Assembly: GCF_018614915.1 (NCBI RefSeq)
Contig: NZ_JAGGNU010000019.1
Span: 62,001-126,000 of the forward strand
Origin: Variovorax paradoxus
GTDB lineage: Bacteria > Pseudomonadota > Gammaproteobacteria > Burkholderiales > Burkholderiaceae_C
Direction of reading: 5' to 3'
Length of the DNA stretch: 64,000 nucleotides
The notes under the pieces are model-generated. The model saw only the letters and a list, made by a program, of their open reading frames with translations, had not been told where the DNA came from and made no database searches. The translations under genes and the position numbers were made by a program. This document shows, in pieces, positions 37,501-46,829 of this stretch. Within the stretch, counting starts at the first letter, position 1; each line of letters begins with the position of its first letter.

Positions 37501-37565
37501 ACATGGGCTCCTCGAAGAGAGCCCGCTTCTTGCTCAGATCAGGCTCTTCGAGCCTGACGGTTTTT
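37501..37565 (-). promoter_or_regulatory. Two adjacent hairpins in the prs-rplY intergenic leader
   Basis: In the minus-strand transcript a hairpin with arms TCAGGCTC and GAGCCTGA (37539-37557) is followed, nearer the rplY start, by one with arms GGGCTC and GAGCCC (about 37504-37523). The loop region of the second (CTCTTCGAG) is complementary to the centre of the first (CTCGAAGAG). The two can therefore pair with each other instead of folding separately, an attenuator-like arrangement. Confidence 0.45.
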
Positions 37566-37593
37566 CAAACCCGAACAAGTTTTGGCGAAATCT

Positions 37594-38568
37594 CTAAAAG
37601 AGATTTTCTTGGTCCGAAAACAAACTCATCACCGACTCGCCCTTGGCAATGCGCTGGATCGTCTCAGCGATCAGCGGCGCCACGGAGAGTTGGCGGATCT
37701 TGGTGCAGCCCGTCGCGCCGCCCGACAGCGGGATCGTGTTGGTCACGACCACTTCGTCGAGCGCGCTGCCCTGGGCGATCCGCTCGATGGCGGGGCCCGA
37801 GAAGATCGGGTGCGTGCAATACGCATACACCTTCTTGGCGCCGCGTTCCTTCAGGACCTCGGCCGCCTTCACCAGCGTACCGGCGGTGTCGATCATGTCG
37901 TCCATGACCACGCAGTTGCGGCCGTCGATCTCGCCGATCACGTGCATGACCTCGCTCACGTTGGCGCGCGGACGGCGCTTGTCGATGATCGCGAGGTCGC
38001 AATTCAGCTGCTTCGCCAGGGCGCGGGCACGAACCACGCCGCCGACGTCGGGCGAGACCACGATCAGGTCTTCGTAGTTCTGCTGGCGCAGGTCGCCCAA
38101 GAGCACCGGCGACGCATAGATGTTGTCGACCGGGATGTCGAAGAAGCCCTGGATCTGGTCGGCGTGCAGGTCCATGGTCAACACGCGGGCCACGCCCACG
38201 GTTTCGAGCAGGTTGGCCACCACCTTGGCCGAGATCGGCACCCGGCTCGAACGCGGGCGACGGTCCTGGCGCGCATAGCCGAAATAGGGAATCACCGCAC
38301 TGATGCGCTCGGCCGAAGCGCGCTTGAGCGCGTCGACCATGATGAGCAGTTCCATCAGGTTCTCGTTGGTCGGCGCGCAAGTCGACTGAACGACGAACAC
38401 GTCGCGCGCCCGCACGTTCTGGTTGATCTCGACGGTAACTTCGCCGTCGGAGAAGCGGCCGACGCGGGCGGCGCCCAGCGAGGTGCCCAGATGCTGCGCG
38501 ATCTCTGCGGCAAGGCCTGGGTTGGCGTTGCCGGTGAAAACCATGAAATCAGGGTGGTGAACCTGCAT
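37594..38568 (-). CDS. prs: Ribose-phosphate pyrophosphokinase (PRPP synthetase)
   Basis: 324 residues from [11 protein letters not shown]. It makes PRPP from ribose-5-phosphate and ATP for nucleotide, histidine and tryptophan synthesis. The cation-binding motif [15 protein letters not shown], the flexible-loop YARQDRR, and the PRPP-binding [12 protein letters not shown] are all intact. In betaproteobacteria prs lies between tRNA-Gln and rplY, as here. Confidence 0.97.
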   Translation of the reverse strand: MQVHHPDFMVFTGNANPGLAAEIAQHLGTSLGAARVGRFSDGEVTVEINQNVRARDVFVVQSTCAPTNENLMELLIMVDALKRASAERISAVIPYFGYARQDRRPRSSRVPISAKVVANLLETVGVARVLTMDLHADQIQGFFDIPVDNIYASPVLLGDLRQQNYEDLIVVSPDVGGVVRARALAKQLNCDLAIIDKRRPRANVSEVMHVIGEIDGRNCVVMDDMIDTAGTLVKAAEVLKERGAKKVYAYCTHPIFSGPAIERIAQGSALDEVVVTNTIPLSGGATGCTKIRQLSVAPLIAETIQRIAKGESVMSLFSDQENLF

Positions 38569-38599
38569 GAGCGTCCCGGCAAAATGCATCCGGCAATGC

Positions 38600-38622
38600 G
38601 AAATGGCCCTTTTGGGGGCCGC
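38600..38622 (-). terminator. Weak hairpin between tRNA-Gln and prs
   Basis: On the minus strand, arms GGCCC and GGGCC surround a CCAAAA loop and are followed by ATTTC. It lies downstream of tRNA-Gln and 32 bases before prs. It could be a weak terminator or attenuator. Confidence 0.35.
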
Positions 38623-38645
38623 CAATCTACGTGCAATTGAAGATT

Positions 38646-38722
38646 TGGCAGGGGAGAAAGGATTCGAACCTTTGCATGCTGGAATCAAAATCCAGTGCCT
38701 TAACCAGCTTGGCGACTCCCCT
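38646..38722 (-). tRNA. tRNA-Gln (UUG)
   Basis: A 77-base cloverleaf on the minus strand with CCA encoded. The acceptor stem AGGGGAG pairs with CTCCCCT. The anticodon stem CTGGA/TCCAG encloses TTTTGAT, giving anticodon TTG. The T arm carries GGTTCGAATC. It precedes prs, a conserved order in betaproteobacteria. Confidence 0.97.
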
Positions 38723-38790
38723 ACACGGGTCGACGACCAAGGTCGTCAACCGATATATGTCGCATCAGATCACAAAAGTGCTCTGATCCT

Positions 38791-39651
38791 TTAGCCCGCC
38801 CAACCCACGAGAGGATGAACGGCCAGATTGCTGCACTTGCGAACCTGCCAGCCCGAGGGCGCCTCGGCGAGTTCCGCTTCGTGCGGCATCGCTGCGAACA
38901 CCGAACTCCCTGAGCCGGTCATCCGAGCCTTGAATCCTTGGTGACCGAGCCATTCGATGGCTTCGGTGACCGCGGGACAAAGCCGCTCGGCAACCGGCTG
39001 CAGGTCGTTATGACCGAAGTCAAAGCTGAAACTTGGGGCTTCAGCTCCGCTGTGTGCAGCAAAGCCCGAGATTATAGCAGCGGGTGTAGCGCGCTGAAGA
39101 TCGGGCGCTGCAAAAATCAGACGGGTGTCCAGCCCCTCGGGCGGCTTGACGACGGCAAAACGTCCCGGCGGCAGTTCCAGCGGCGTGATTTCTTCGCCGA
39201 TTCCCTCGACCCAGGCGTTCTGCCCGCGCAGGAAAAAGGGCACGTCGGCGCCCAGCGAGAGGCCGATCTGCTCCAGTTTCGATAGCGGCAGCTTCAGGCC
39301 CCACAGGCGATTAAGGGCCAGGAGACAGGTGGCGGCATCGGAAGAGCCCCCGCCCATGCCAGCCTGGGCCGGCACCTGCTTGGCGATGCCGATATGGGCA
39401 CCCTGCGAGGCTTGCGCGAAGGCCTGCAGCGCCTTCGCGGCGCGCAGCACTAGGTCGTCGGCCGGCAGCGCGGTCGTGAGGTCCTCGCGGCTGAGCACGC
39501 CGTCGCTGCGCATTTCGACATGCAGCGTGTCGCACCAGTCGATCAGCATGAACACCGACTGCAGCAGGTGGTAGCCGTCCGCACGCCGGCCGGTGATGTG
39601 CACAAAGAGATTGAGCTTGGCCGGCGCCGGAAGATCGTAGAGCGCCTTCAT
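38791..39651 (-). CDS. ispE: 4-diphosphocytidyl-2-C-methyl-D-erythritol kinase
   Basis: 286 residues. A GHMP-family kinase of the MEP isoprenoid pathway. PAPAKLNLFVHITGRRADGYH at the N-terminus binds the substrate, and the ATP-binding PAQAGMGGGSSDAATCL is intact. MTGSGSSVFAAM near the C-terminus is the third GHMP motif. It overlaps lolB by ATGA. Confidence 0.96.
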   Translation of the reverse strand: MKALYDLPAPAKLNLFVHITGRRADGYHLLQSVFMLIDWCDTLHVEMRSDGVLSREDLTTALPADDLVLRAAKALQAFAQASQGAHIGIAKQVPAQAGMGGGSSDAATCLLALNRLWGLKLPLSKLEQIGLSLGADVPFFLRGQNAWVEGIGEEITPLELPPGRFAVVKPPEGLDTRLIFAAPDLQRATPAAIISGFAAHSGAEAPSFSFDFGHNDLQPVAERLCPAVTEAIEWLGHQGFKARMTGSGSSVFAAMPHEAELAEAPSGWQVRKCSNLAVHPLVGWAG

Positions 39652-40142
39652 GCGCGTTCGAAGACGATGCGCAGATCGGCCCGCGGCTGCGGCGCGTCAC
39701 GGGTGGCCTGCAGGCGTCCGGCGCCGACCCGGGACAAGTCGGGGCGCCAGCCGGGCACGCGGTCGTCACGCCCGGCCAGCCAGCCGAAAAGGGCGCCGAC
39801 CGGGATCGCCGCACCGGTTGCGGCTTCGATCAGCGCGTCGACCGAATCGAAACGGCGCGTCTCGCTGCCGTTCTTCAGCAATGCCTCGCCCGGGGACCAG
39901 TGGAGCTGGGCCAGCGTGCTGCCGATCGGGCTCGTGAGGATGAGGTCGCCGGCATGTGGCGCGCCGCGCAGCTCGAAGGAGGCGGAGAAGGTTTGCACCG
40001 GCTCGCTGTCGATGCGCAGCGACAGCCGGCCGCTCCAGCCTTCCGTGCCGGCTCGGCCGGCGCCGAGCCCGGCAGGACCGGCACAGCCCGCGAGCAGCAA
40101 TACGCCGGCGCAGCCGGCGCTCAATGCCAGGCGGCGGTTCAA
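39648..40142 (-). CDS. lolB: Outer-membrane lipoprotein insertion protein LolB
   Basis: 164 residues from a TTG that overlaps the stop of the upstream TPR gene (TTGA). A lipobox LLLAGC (Cys at about residue 19) marks it as a lipoprotein. The LolB fold is visible in WSGRLSLRI, then GDLILTSPIGSTLAQLHWSP and PVGALFGWLAGR. It receives lipoproteins from LolA at the outer membrane. The position next to ispE is conserved. A longer in-frame reading upstream is a shadow of the TPR gene. Confidence 0.9.
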   Translation of the reverse strand: MNRRLALSAGCAGVLLLAGCAGPAGLGAGRAGTEGWSGRLSLRIDSEPVQTFSASFELRGAPHAGDLILTSPIGSTLAQLHWSPGEALLKNGSETRRFDSVDALIEAATGAAIPVGALFGWLAGRDDRVPGWRPDLSRVGAGRLQATRDAPQPRADLRIVFERA

Positions 40143-41962
40143 AGCTTCACGCGCAGGCGCTTGAGCGTTTCCTGCAGCGTCTCGTTGTCGGAGTCGACCA
40201 GGTGAGCTTCCTTCCAGATGGAGAGCGCGCGATCGCGCTGGCCCTTGGCCCAGAGGACTTCGCCGAGGTGTGCACCGATTTCCGGGTCGGGCCGGCGCTT
40301 GTAGGCGGTCTCGAGGATACGCATCGCTTCGTCGATGTTGCCGAGCCTGAACTCGACCCATCCGAGGCTGTCCGCGATGAACGGATCCTCCGGCGCCAGC
40401 TGCACCGCTTTCTTGATCAGCGTGCGCGCCTCTTCCAGCCGGACCTTGCGATCGGCCAGCGAATAGCCGAGCGCGTTGTAGGCGTTCTGGTTGTCGGGCT
40501 TGAGCTCGATCAGGCGGCGCAGCAGGCGCTCCATCTCGTCGAGACGATTCAGTTTCTCGGCCACCATGGCCCGGTCGTAGATCAGGTCGGTGTCGTCGGG
40601 CGTGGCCGTGCTGGCCTGGACCAGCATGTCGTAGGCGGCCTGATACTGCTTGGCATCGCGCAGCAACTGGACCTCTGCCAGGAATTTCTGCTTCTTCTCG
40701 TCCGCATTGCGCTCCGGCAGGGTGCGGACCAGTTCGCGCGCCTGAGGCAGCTTGCCTTGACGGACCAGCAATGCCGCGCGGCGCGTCTGCGCACCCACCA
40801 GATCGTCGGTACTGTCGATGCGGCCCAGCCAGTGTTCGGCACCCGCGAAATCCTTGCGCCGCTCCGCCAGTTGCGCCAGCAGCAGGAAGGCCTGGGTCTG
40901 GCCACGGCTGCGCGCCTCCGCGTCGCGCTGGGTATCGGCCATTCCGACATAGCGCTTGAGTGAGGTTTCGGCCGCTGCATCCTGGCGTGCCTGTGTCTGC
41001 AGGCTGCCGAGCAGCAGCCAGGGTTCGGGCAGTTCGGGACGTGCCACGGTGAGGGCCGCGAGTTCGGCGCTGGCATCTTCGTAGCGGCGCCCCTCGACGA
41101 GCACTCGCGCGTAGGCGACGCGCAGCTCCGGCAATGCCTTGGGGCCGGCGAGGTAGCGCTTCACCAGCGGCTCGGCCAAGGGCTGGCTCGGATCCATCAA
41201 TTCCAGCGCCAGCAGGGCCGGGCCATCCGAGGAAGGGTCTGCTTCCTGGCCTCTTCGCACGGCCTCGAGCGCACCCGAGGTGTCGCCCGCCGCCAGTCGC
41301 AGGCGGCCGACCGCGGTCCAGGCCGCACCGCCGGTCGCGGGGCTCTTGAGTTCGTCGGCCAGCGCTTGTTCGACGACGGAAGCGGCGAGCTTCTTGTCGG
41401 TGGCTCGCGCGTAGTTGCGCGCGATCACAGCCATCAGGAAGGGACGTTCCACCTGCGGTGTCGCGGCCAATTCGGCCCGCAGCGGGTCGGCTGTTTCGCC
41501 GATGCGGTTCAGCGCGATCAGGATCTGCAGCTCGAAACGCCGCGCTTCGCGCGATTCGGGGAGCGTTTCTTTCCAGGCGCGGGCGGCTGTCAATGCGGCA
41601 TCGCCGGAGCGTGCCTGCAGCGCGATCTCGACCGCCCGCTGGAACAGCTTGCCGTCGCGCGATCTGCGCGCGGCATCGAGGACCAGCGCGTAGCCGGAAC
41701 CCGGATCGCCGGTGCGCGCGGTCAACTCGCCCATCAGCACTTCGTAGAAGAGCTCCGCCGTGAGCGCCGAAGCGAGGGCTTTTTCATCGCGCTGGGCTGC
41801 AGCGGCCGGCGTCGTGACAGGGGGCGCGGCCGGTTCGATGATGGGAGCCGGACTGGTGGGGGCTGCGGGGGCCGGCGCTTCGGGCTGCGCTTGCGCGGCG
41901 AGCACGGCAAGGGTCAAGAACGCGGCCGCCGCGAGGCGGGATCGGCGGAGCGGAGGGGTCAT
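40139..41962 (-). CDS. Tetratricopeptide repeat protein, exported
   Basis: 607 residues. A signal peptide ends near AQAQP (residue 26), followed by an Ala/Pro-rich linker to about residue 60. The rest is TPR-like helical repeats; the clearest are near the C-terminus ([20 protein letters not shown], then [20 protein letters not shown]). Proteins of this type lie upstream of lolB in many betaproteobacteria. A scaffold role in the envelope is likely; partners are unknown. Confidence 0.88.
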   Translation of the reverse strand: MTPPLRRSRLAAAAFLTLAVLAAQAQPEAPAPAAPTSPAPIIEPAAPPVTTPAAAAQRDEKALASALTAELFYEVLMGELTARTGDPGSGYALVLDAARRSRDGKLFQRAVEIALQARSGDAALTAARAWKETLPESREARRFELQILIALNRIGETADPLRAELAATPQVERPFLMAVIARNYARATDKKLAASVVEQALADELKSPATGGAAWTAVGRLRLAAGDTSGALEAVRRGQEADPSSDGPALLALELMDPSQPLAEPLVKRYLAGPKALPELRVAYARVLVEGRRYEDASAELAALTVARPELPEPWLLLGSLQTQARQDAAAETSLKRYVGMADTQRDAEARSRGQTQAFLLLAQLAERRKDFAGAEHWLGRIDSTDDLVGAQTRRAALLVRQGKLPQARELVRTLPERNADEKKQKFLAEVQLLRDAKQYQAAYDMLVQASTATPDDTDLIYDRAMVAEKLNRLDEMERLLRRLIELKPDNQNAYNALGYSLADRKVRLEEARTLIKKAVQLAPEDPFIADSLGWVEFRLGNIDEAMRILETAYKRRPDPEIGAHLGEVLWAKGQRDRALSIWKEAHLVDSDNETLQETLKRLRVKL

Positions 41963-42043
41963 CGAACCATAATAATCCAGGCTCCTGAACGATGGTCGTT
42001 CGGGGGCTTCGGCCTCGGCGTCTTTTCATGTCAGCCTTCGTCC

Positions 42044-42859
42044 ATGCCTGAACTACCTGAAGTCGAAGTGACGCGGCTCGGCTTCGCCGATCGCATTGCC
42101 GGTGCGCGCATCGATGCGGTGCGCATCGGCAAGCCGCTGCGCTGGGCGCTGGCCGTCGAGCCTGGCGCGCTGGTCGGGCGCACGGTGCGCGCCGTGCGCA
42201 GGCGCGGCAAGTACCTGCTGGTCGATCTGGATGCCGGCCTGTTGCTGATGCACCTGGGCATGTCGGGCAGCCTGCGCTTCGATGCGGCCTTGCCTACGCC
42301 CGGCACGCACGATCATTTCGATCTGGTGACCAGCCGCGGCACGCTGCGTCTCAACGACCCGCGGCGCTTCGGGGCGGTGGTCTATGCACCGGACGAGGCT
42401 GCGCCGCTGGCGATCAAGCTGTTGGGCGGCCTGGGAATGGAGCCTCTGGGCGAGGCCTTCGATGTCGATGCCTTTCACGCCGGGCTGCGGCGCCGCCGGG
42501 CGCCGATCAAGCAGGTGCTGTTGGCGGGCGACGTGGTGGTCGGCGTCGGCAACATCTATGCGTCGGAAGCGCTCTTTCTGGCCGGCATTCGCCCGACGAC
42601 GTCGGCGTCGCGCATCAGCCGGCCGCGCGCCGTGCGCTTGCATGCCGCGGTGCGGGAAATCCTGGCACGGGCCGTCGAACGCGGTGGCAGCACCTTGCGC
42701 GACTTCTCCAATGTCGACGGCCAGAGTGGATACTTCCAGCTGGAAGCAACTGTTTACGGCCGTGCCGGCGAGCCATGCCGCGTATGTGCAACACCCGTCC
42801 GGCAGATGCGACAGGGCCAACGCTCCACTTATTTCTGCCCAAAATGTCAAAAGTACTGA
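42044..42859 (+). CDS. mutM: Formamidopyrimidine-DNA glycosylase (MutM/Fpg)
   Basis: 271 residues. It removes 8-oxoguanine paired with cytosine. The mature N-terminus PELPEVE supplies the catalytic Pro and Glu. HLGMSGSLR and DPRRFG are conserved. The C-terminal zinc finger is complete: CRVCATPV and then FCPKCQ. The start is the ATG at MPELPEV; upstream codons are a shadow of the TPR gene. It is followed by a dynamin-like gene and then mutY. Confidence 0.97.
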   Translation: MPELPEVEVTRLGFADRIAGARIDAVRIGKPLRWALAVEPGALVGRTVRAVRRRGKYLLVDLDAGLLLMHLGMSGSLRFDAALPTPGTHDHFDLVTSRGTLRLNDPRRFGAVVYAPDEAAPLAIKLLGGLGMEPLGEAFDVDAFHAGLRRRRAPIKQVLLAGDVVVGVGNIYASEALFLAGIRPTTSASRISRPRAVRLHAAVREILARAVERGGSTLRDFSNVDGQSGYFQLEATVYGRAGEPCRVCATPVRQMRQGQRSTYFCPKCQKY

Positions 42860-42864
42860 AAGCT

Positions 42865-42892
42865 CTGGGGCCGGATGACGTGGCAGCCCCAG
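42865..42892 (+). other. Hairpin and possible -10 element between mutM and the dynamin-like gene
   Basis: Perfect seven-base arms CTGGGGC and GCCCCAG with a 14-base loop lie five bases after mutM. A TATATT hexamer follows at 42900-42905, 25 bases ahead of the next start. It may be a weak mutM terminator plus a promoter for the GTPase gene. Confidence 0.4.
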
Positions 42893-42929
42893 TGGGTGCT
42901 ATATTTTGTAAGTAACTTTTACGCCGCCC

Positions 42930-44891
42930 TTGACACGTTCCTTCAATCAGCAATTCGACCAGCATGGTGCCTGGCGACGCAACTTCGCGCACCGCCTCAA
43001 ATGGCTTTCGCACTGGCTGGATGAGAACGAGCTACTCGACCAGAGCGTGGCCGAGCGTCTGCGCGACCTGGAATCGCAGATGCGCACCAGCAAGGTCATG
43101 GTGGCCTTCGTCGCCGAGTTCTCGCGCGGCAAATCCGAGCTGATCAACGCAATCTTCTTCGCTGCCTATGGGCGCCGCATCATGCCCGCGAGCGCGGGAC
43201 GCACGACGATGTGTCCGACCGAGCTCGGGTACGACGCTGCGCATGTCCCCAGTCTGCGGCTGCTGCCGATCGAAACCCGCCTGGAGCCGTATTCGCTCGC
43301 CCATTGGCGCGACAAGCCCGAGCACTGGACCGAGATCCCGATCGACGTCGAAGATGCCGAGCAGCTGTCGCAGACGATGAACAAGGTGGCCGAAGTCCGC
43401 TGGGTGCCGATGGCCGAGGCGCGTTCCCTGGGCTTCTGGAGCGATGACACGCCCGAGGACAACCCGGTGCCCGATGCCGAGGGACGGGTCGAAATTCCGC
43501 GCTGGCGCCATGCAGTGCTGAACATGCCGCATCCGCTGCTCGAGCAAGGTCTGGTGATTCTCGACACGCCGGGATTGAATGCGATCGGCGCGGAGCCCGA
43601 ACTGACCGTGAGCCTGATTCCGCAGGCGCACGCCGTGGTCTTCATCCTGGCGGCGGACACGGGCGTGACGCGCTCCGATCTCGCCATTTGGCGCGAGCAC
43701 TTGATCACCGAAAGCGACGCAGGCGAAACTCGCATCGTGGTGCTCAACAAGATCGACACCATGTGGGACACCCTCAGCACGCCGGCGCAGATCGACGCGC
43801 AGATCCAGCGCCAGCGCAAGGGCGCCGCCGAACTGCTCGGCGTACCGTTGCCGCAGGTGCTGCCGGTGTCGGCGCAAAAAGGGCTGCAGGCCAAGATCCG
43901 TCGCGATGTGCCGCTGCTTCAGGCGAGCCGCCTCCCCGCGCTCGAGGCGGTGCTGGGCGAGGGCCTGCTAGGCAAGCGCGAAAAGATGCTGCGACTCGCC
44001 GTCGATGCGGGCATCACGGCCTTGCAGGCCGAAGCCGCGCGCATCCTCAAGGTGCGCCAACGCGATCTTTCCGAGCAGGCGCTGGAATTGCAGGGCCTGC
44101 GCGGCAAGAACGTGTCGGTCATCCGCCATATGCGAAGCCGCATCGAGCAGGAGCAAACCGAATTCGAAGGCAGCAACGCGCGCATCCTGGCGCTGCGTTC
44201 GGTGCAGGGCAAGCTGCTGCGCGAGGTGTATGCAGTGCTGGGCAGCACCGCACTCAAGGCCGACATGGGCCGCCTGGCTTCGGCGCTCAAGCGCCCGGGC
44301 ATCAAGTTCAACGTGCGCAAGGTGTACGGAGAAACCTTCGATTCGCTGCGCAACAACCTGCGCGAGGTGCAGGCGACCACCGCCGAGATCCAGTCGATGC
44401 TGCACGCCACGTTCCGCCAGCTCAACGCCGAACATGGCTTCGCGCTGCAGGCGCCGGCGGAGCCCGACCTGACGGGCTTCGAGCAGCAGCTGAGCCAGAT
44501 CGAACGCAGCCACATCCACTATCTCGGCATCGGCAATCTGCTCAAGCTGGCTCAGCCGGATTTCTGCGACAAGCTGGTCCGCGCATTGGCGAGCCGGCTG
44601 CGCGTGGTCAACGAAGCCGCCATGACCGAGGTGGAGCGCTGGAGCAAGGGCGCCGGTGCCCAGCTCGATGCGCAGCTCAAGGAACGCCGCCGCAATTTCA
44701 CCAAGCGCATAGAGGCAGTCGAGCGCATTCAGGGCGCGGCGGGCAATCTCGATGAGCGTCTCGCCGAACTCGCAGCCCAGGAAAGCGGCCTCACCGAACT
44801 GCACGCGCGACTGCGCGAATTCACCGCGCTGCTCACGAGCAATGAAGCGCCCAGTGCCGCCGCGGCGCGCAACGAACTCAGTGCCGCCTGA
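42930..44891 (+). CDS. Dynamin-like GTPase
   Basis: 653 residues from a TTG start; no ATG lies near the conserved region. The GTPase domain shows a modified P-loop AEFSRGKSELINAI (about 62-75), an RTTMCPTELG switch I-like segment, DTPGLNAIG (212-220), and NKID (273-276). A long helical stalk with heptad-like stretches fills the rest (about 380-640). Bacterial dynamins remodel or tether membranes. It lies between mutM and mutY and overlaps mutY by 11 bases, an order that suggests co-expression with oxidised-base repair. Confidence 0.9.
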   Translation: MTRSFNQQFDQHGAWRRNFAHRLKWLSHWLDENELLDQSVAERLRDLESQMRTSKVMVAFVAEFSRGKSELINAIFFAAYGRRIMPASAGRTTMCPTELGYDAAHVPSLRLLPIETRLEPYSLAHWRDKPEHWTEIPIDVEDAEQLSQTMNKVAEVRWVPMAEARSLGFWSDDTPEDNPVPDAEGRVEIPRWRHAVLNMPHPLLEQGLVILDTPGLNAIGAEPELTVSLIPQAHAVVFILAADTGVTRSDLAIWREHLITESDAGETRIVVLNKIDTMWDTLSTPAQIDAQIQRQRKGAAELLGVPLPQVLPVSAQKGLQAKIRRDVPLLQASRLPALEAVLGEGLLGKREKMLRLAVDAGITALQAEAARILKVRQRDLSEQALELQGLRGKNVSVIRHMRSRIEQEQTEFEGSNARILALRSVQGKLLREVYAVLGSTALKADMGRLASALKRPGIKFNVRKVYGETFDSLRNNLREVQATTAEIQSMLHATFRQLNAEHGFALQAPAEPDLTGFEQQLSQIERSHIHYLGIGNLLKLAQPDFCDKLVRALASRLRVVNEAAMTEVERWSKGAGAQLDAQLKERRRNFTKRIEAVERIQGAAGNLDERLAELAAQESGLTELHARLREFTALLTSNEAPSAAAARNELSAA

Positions 44892-45948
44892 AGATTCTGG
44901 ACTCGCGGCGCAGGAACTGGCGTCCTGCTTCGCGATGCATATCGTCGGATGGCAGCGCAGCCATGGGCGCAGCGAGCTGCCGTGGCAGAACACGCAAGAT
45001 CCCTACCGCGTCTGGCTTTCCGAGGTGATGCTCCAGCAGACGCAGGTATCGACCGTGCTGGGCTACTTCGCACGCTTTCTCGAACGGTTTCCGACAGTGC
45101 AGGCGCTCGCCGCCGGTACCGAGGACGAGGTGTTCGGCCTGTGGAGCGGCCTGGGCTACTACAGCCGTGCGCGCAACATGCATCGCTGCGCGCAGGAGGT
45201 GGCGTCGCGCTTCGGCGGCGCGTTTCCGCGCACGGCCGCCGAGCTCCAGACCCTGCCGGGAATCGGCCGCTCCACGGCTGCCGCGATCGCTGCCTTCTGC
45301 TTCGGCGAGCGGGTCGCCATTCTGGATGGCAACGTGAAGCGGGTGCTCACGCGGGTGCTGGCTTTCGGGGGCGATCTTTCGTCCGCGGCACAGGAGCGCG
45401 CCCTGTGGACCATGGCGACGGAGCTGCTGCCGCCGGCGACGCAGCGGCGCGCCATCGCCCGCTACACGCAGGGCTTGATGGACCTGGGCGCCACCGTCTG
45501 CCTGCCGCGCAAGCCGAGTTGCATGATCTGTCCGGTCAGTGCGCTGTGCACGGCGCGACGAGAGGGCGCACCGGAGCGATTCCCGGTCAAGACACGCAAG
45601 CTCCGGCGCAGCGCCCAGTCGCTGTGGATGCTGCAGGCGCGCGACACCCGCGGTCGTGTGTGGCTCGAGAAACGTCCCTCGCGCGGCATCTGGGCGGGGC
45701 TCTACTGCCTGCCTGTCTATGAGAGCCGGGCCTCGCTGCTGGATGAGCTGCTGCCCGACGATCGCAGGACCGCGCGCGACGACGCGGCTTTCGTCCATGT
45801 GCTCACGCACAAGGACTTGCACCTGCATCCCGTGTCGGTCGAATGTGCGGCCGCGCGGCCTCTCAACGACGCCGGCGGCTGGTTCGAGGCCGGCCAATGG
45901 TCGGCGCTCGGCCTGCCGGCGCCCGTGCGCAAGCTGCTGCTGGCCTAG
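44881..45948 (+). CDS. mutY: Adenine DNA glycosylase MutY
   Basis: 355 residues from a GTG inside the end of the dynamin-like gene. It removes adenine mispaired with 8-oxoguanine. The catalytic Glu is in VWLSEVMLQQTQVSTV. The helix-hairpin-helix is LPGIGRSTAAAIAAFCFG, with D in ILDGNVKRV. The [4Fe-4S] ligands are visible in CLPRKPSCMICPVSALC. The C-terminal Nudix-like domain that reads 8-oxoG ends near VHVLTHKDLHLHP. It works with MutM, encoded two genes upstream. Confidence 0.96.
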   Translation: MPPEDSGLAAQELASCFAMHIVGWQRSHGRSELPWQNTQDPYRVWLSEVMLQQTQVSTVLGYFARFLERFPTVQALAAGTEDEVFGLWSGLGYYSRARNMHRCAQEVASRFGGAFPRTAAELQTLPGIGRSTAAAIAAFCFGERVAILDGNVKRVLTRVLAFGGDLSSAAQERALWTMATELLPPATQRRAIARYTQGLMDLGATVCLPRKPSCMICPVSALCTARREGAPERFPVKTRKLRRSAQSLWMLQARDTRGRVWLEKRPSRGIWAGLYCLPVYESRASLLDELLPDDRRTARDDAAFVHVLTHKDLHLHPVSVECAAARPLNDAGGWFEAGQWSALGLPAPVRKLLLA

Positions 45949-45953
45949 GAGTT

Positions 45954-46829
45954 CTAGGCGCCGTCGAGTTCGCGGTGCCGCTTGAGCGCGGCCCAGCGTG
46001 CGCCGAAGCTGCGCGCCAGCTGCTCGACGAGAAAGACCGAGCGGTGCTGGCCGCCGGTGCAGCCGATGGCCACGGTGACGTAGCTGCGATGGTCACGCGC
46101 CAGCGCGTCGAGCCAGCGGTCGAGGAATTGCTCGATGTCGCCGTACATGCGGGCCACGTCGTCGTGCTCGCGCAGCCAGTCGATCACGGCCGCGTCGCGA
46201 CCGGTCAGCGGGCGCAGCGTGGGCACGTAATGCGGATTGGGGAGCATGCGCACGTCGAACACATAGTCGGCATCGAGCGGCACGCCGCGCTTGAACGCGA
46301 AGGATTCGAACACCAGCGTGAGCGCGCTCTCCGGCGCTGCGATCAGTGCCTTGATGTAGCTCTGCAATTGGGCTGGACGGATGATGCTGGTGTCGATCAC
46401 GTCGGCGCCGTCGCGCAGGTCGGCCAGCAGTTCGCGCTCGAGCTCGATGGCCTGGATCAGCGCCCGCTGCTGCTCGGGGGAATCGGTTCGGCCTTCCTGG
46501 CGCGACAGGGGGTGGCGGCGTCGGGTCTCCGAGTAGCGGCGCACCAGGGCGTCGGTGGTCGAATCGAGAAAGAGCGAGCGCAGCGATATGCCGTCGCGCC
46601 GCAGGCCGTCGAGCTGCTGGGGAACGAGCGGCAGCGACACGCCGCTGCGCACGTCCATGGCGATCGCGACGCGCGGTGTCTGCTGCTGCCGCTGCAGCGC
46701 AATGAAAGGCGCAAGCAACTCGGGCGGCAAGTTGTCGACACAGTAATAGCCGGCGTCTTCGAGGGCATGCAAGGCAACGGACTTTCCGGATCCGGACATG
46801 CCGGTGATGAGCACGAGTTCCAGGCTCAC
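45954..46829 (-). CDS. rapZ: RNase adapter protein RapZ
   Basis: 291 residues. The Walker A motif GMSGSGKS (10-17) is intact. The C-terminal domain carries [19 protein letters not shown] and the [19 protein letters not shown] signature. In enterobacteria RapZ guides RNase E to small RNA GlmZ and senses glucosamine-6-phosphate; the target in this organism is not established. The gene overlaps recN by ATGA. Confidence 0.95.
   Translation of the reverse strand: MSLELVLITGMSGSGKSVALHALEDAGYYCVDNLPPELLAPFIALQRQQQTPRVAIAMDVRSGVSLPLVPQQLDGLRRDGISLRSLFLDSTTDALVRRYSETRRRHPLSRQEGRTDSPEQQRALIQAIELERELLADLRDGADVIDTSIIRPAQLQSYIKALIAAPESALTLVFESFAFKRGVPLDADYVFDVRMLPNPHYVPTLRPLTGRDAAVIDWLREHDDVARMYGDIEQFLDRWLDALARDHRSYVTVAIGCTGGQHRSVFLVEQLARSFGARWAALKRHRELDGA

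Noticed and set aside
37539..37565. Plus-strand Rho-independent terminator (hairpin followed by TTTTT)
   Set aside because: No plus-strand gene ends nearby; both neighbours are on the minus strand, so the hairpin is better viewed as part of the rplY leader.
38567..38794. Plus-strand ORF containing [12 protein letters not shown] over tRNA-Gln
   Set aside because: Reads through the complement of tRNA-Gln; artefact.
44889..44935. mutY start at the internal ATG (44935)
   Set aside because: It would remove conserved N-terminal residues; the GTG at 44881 gives the usual N-terminus and a coupled overlap.
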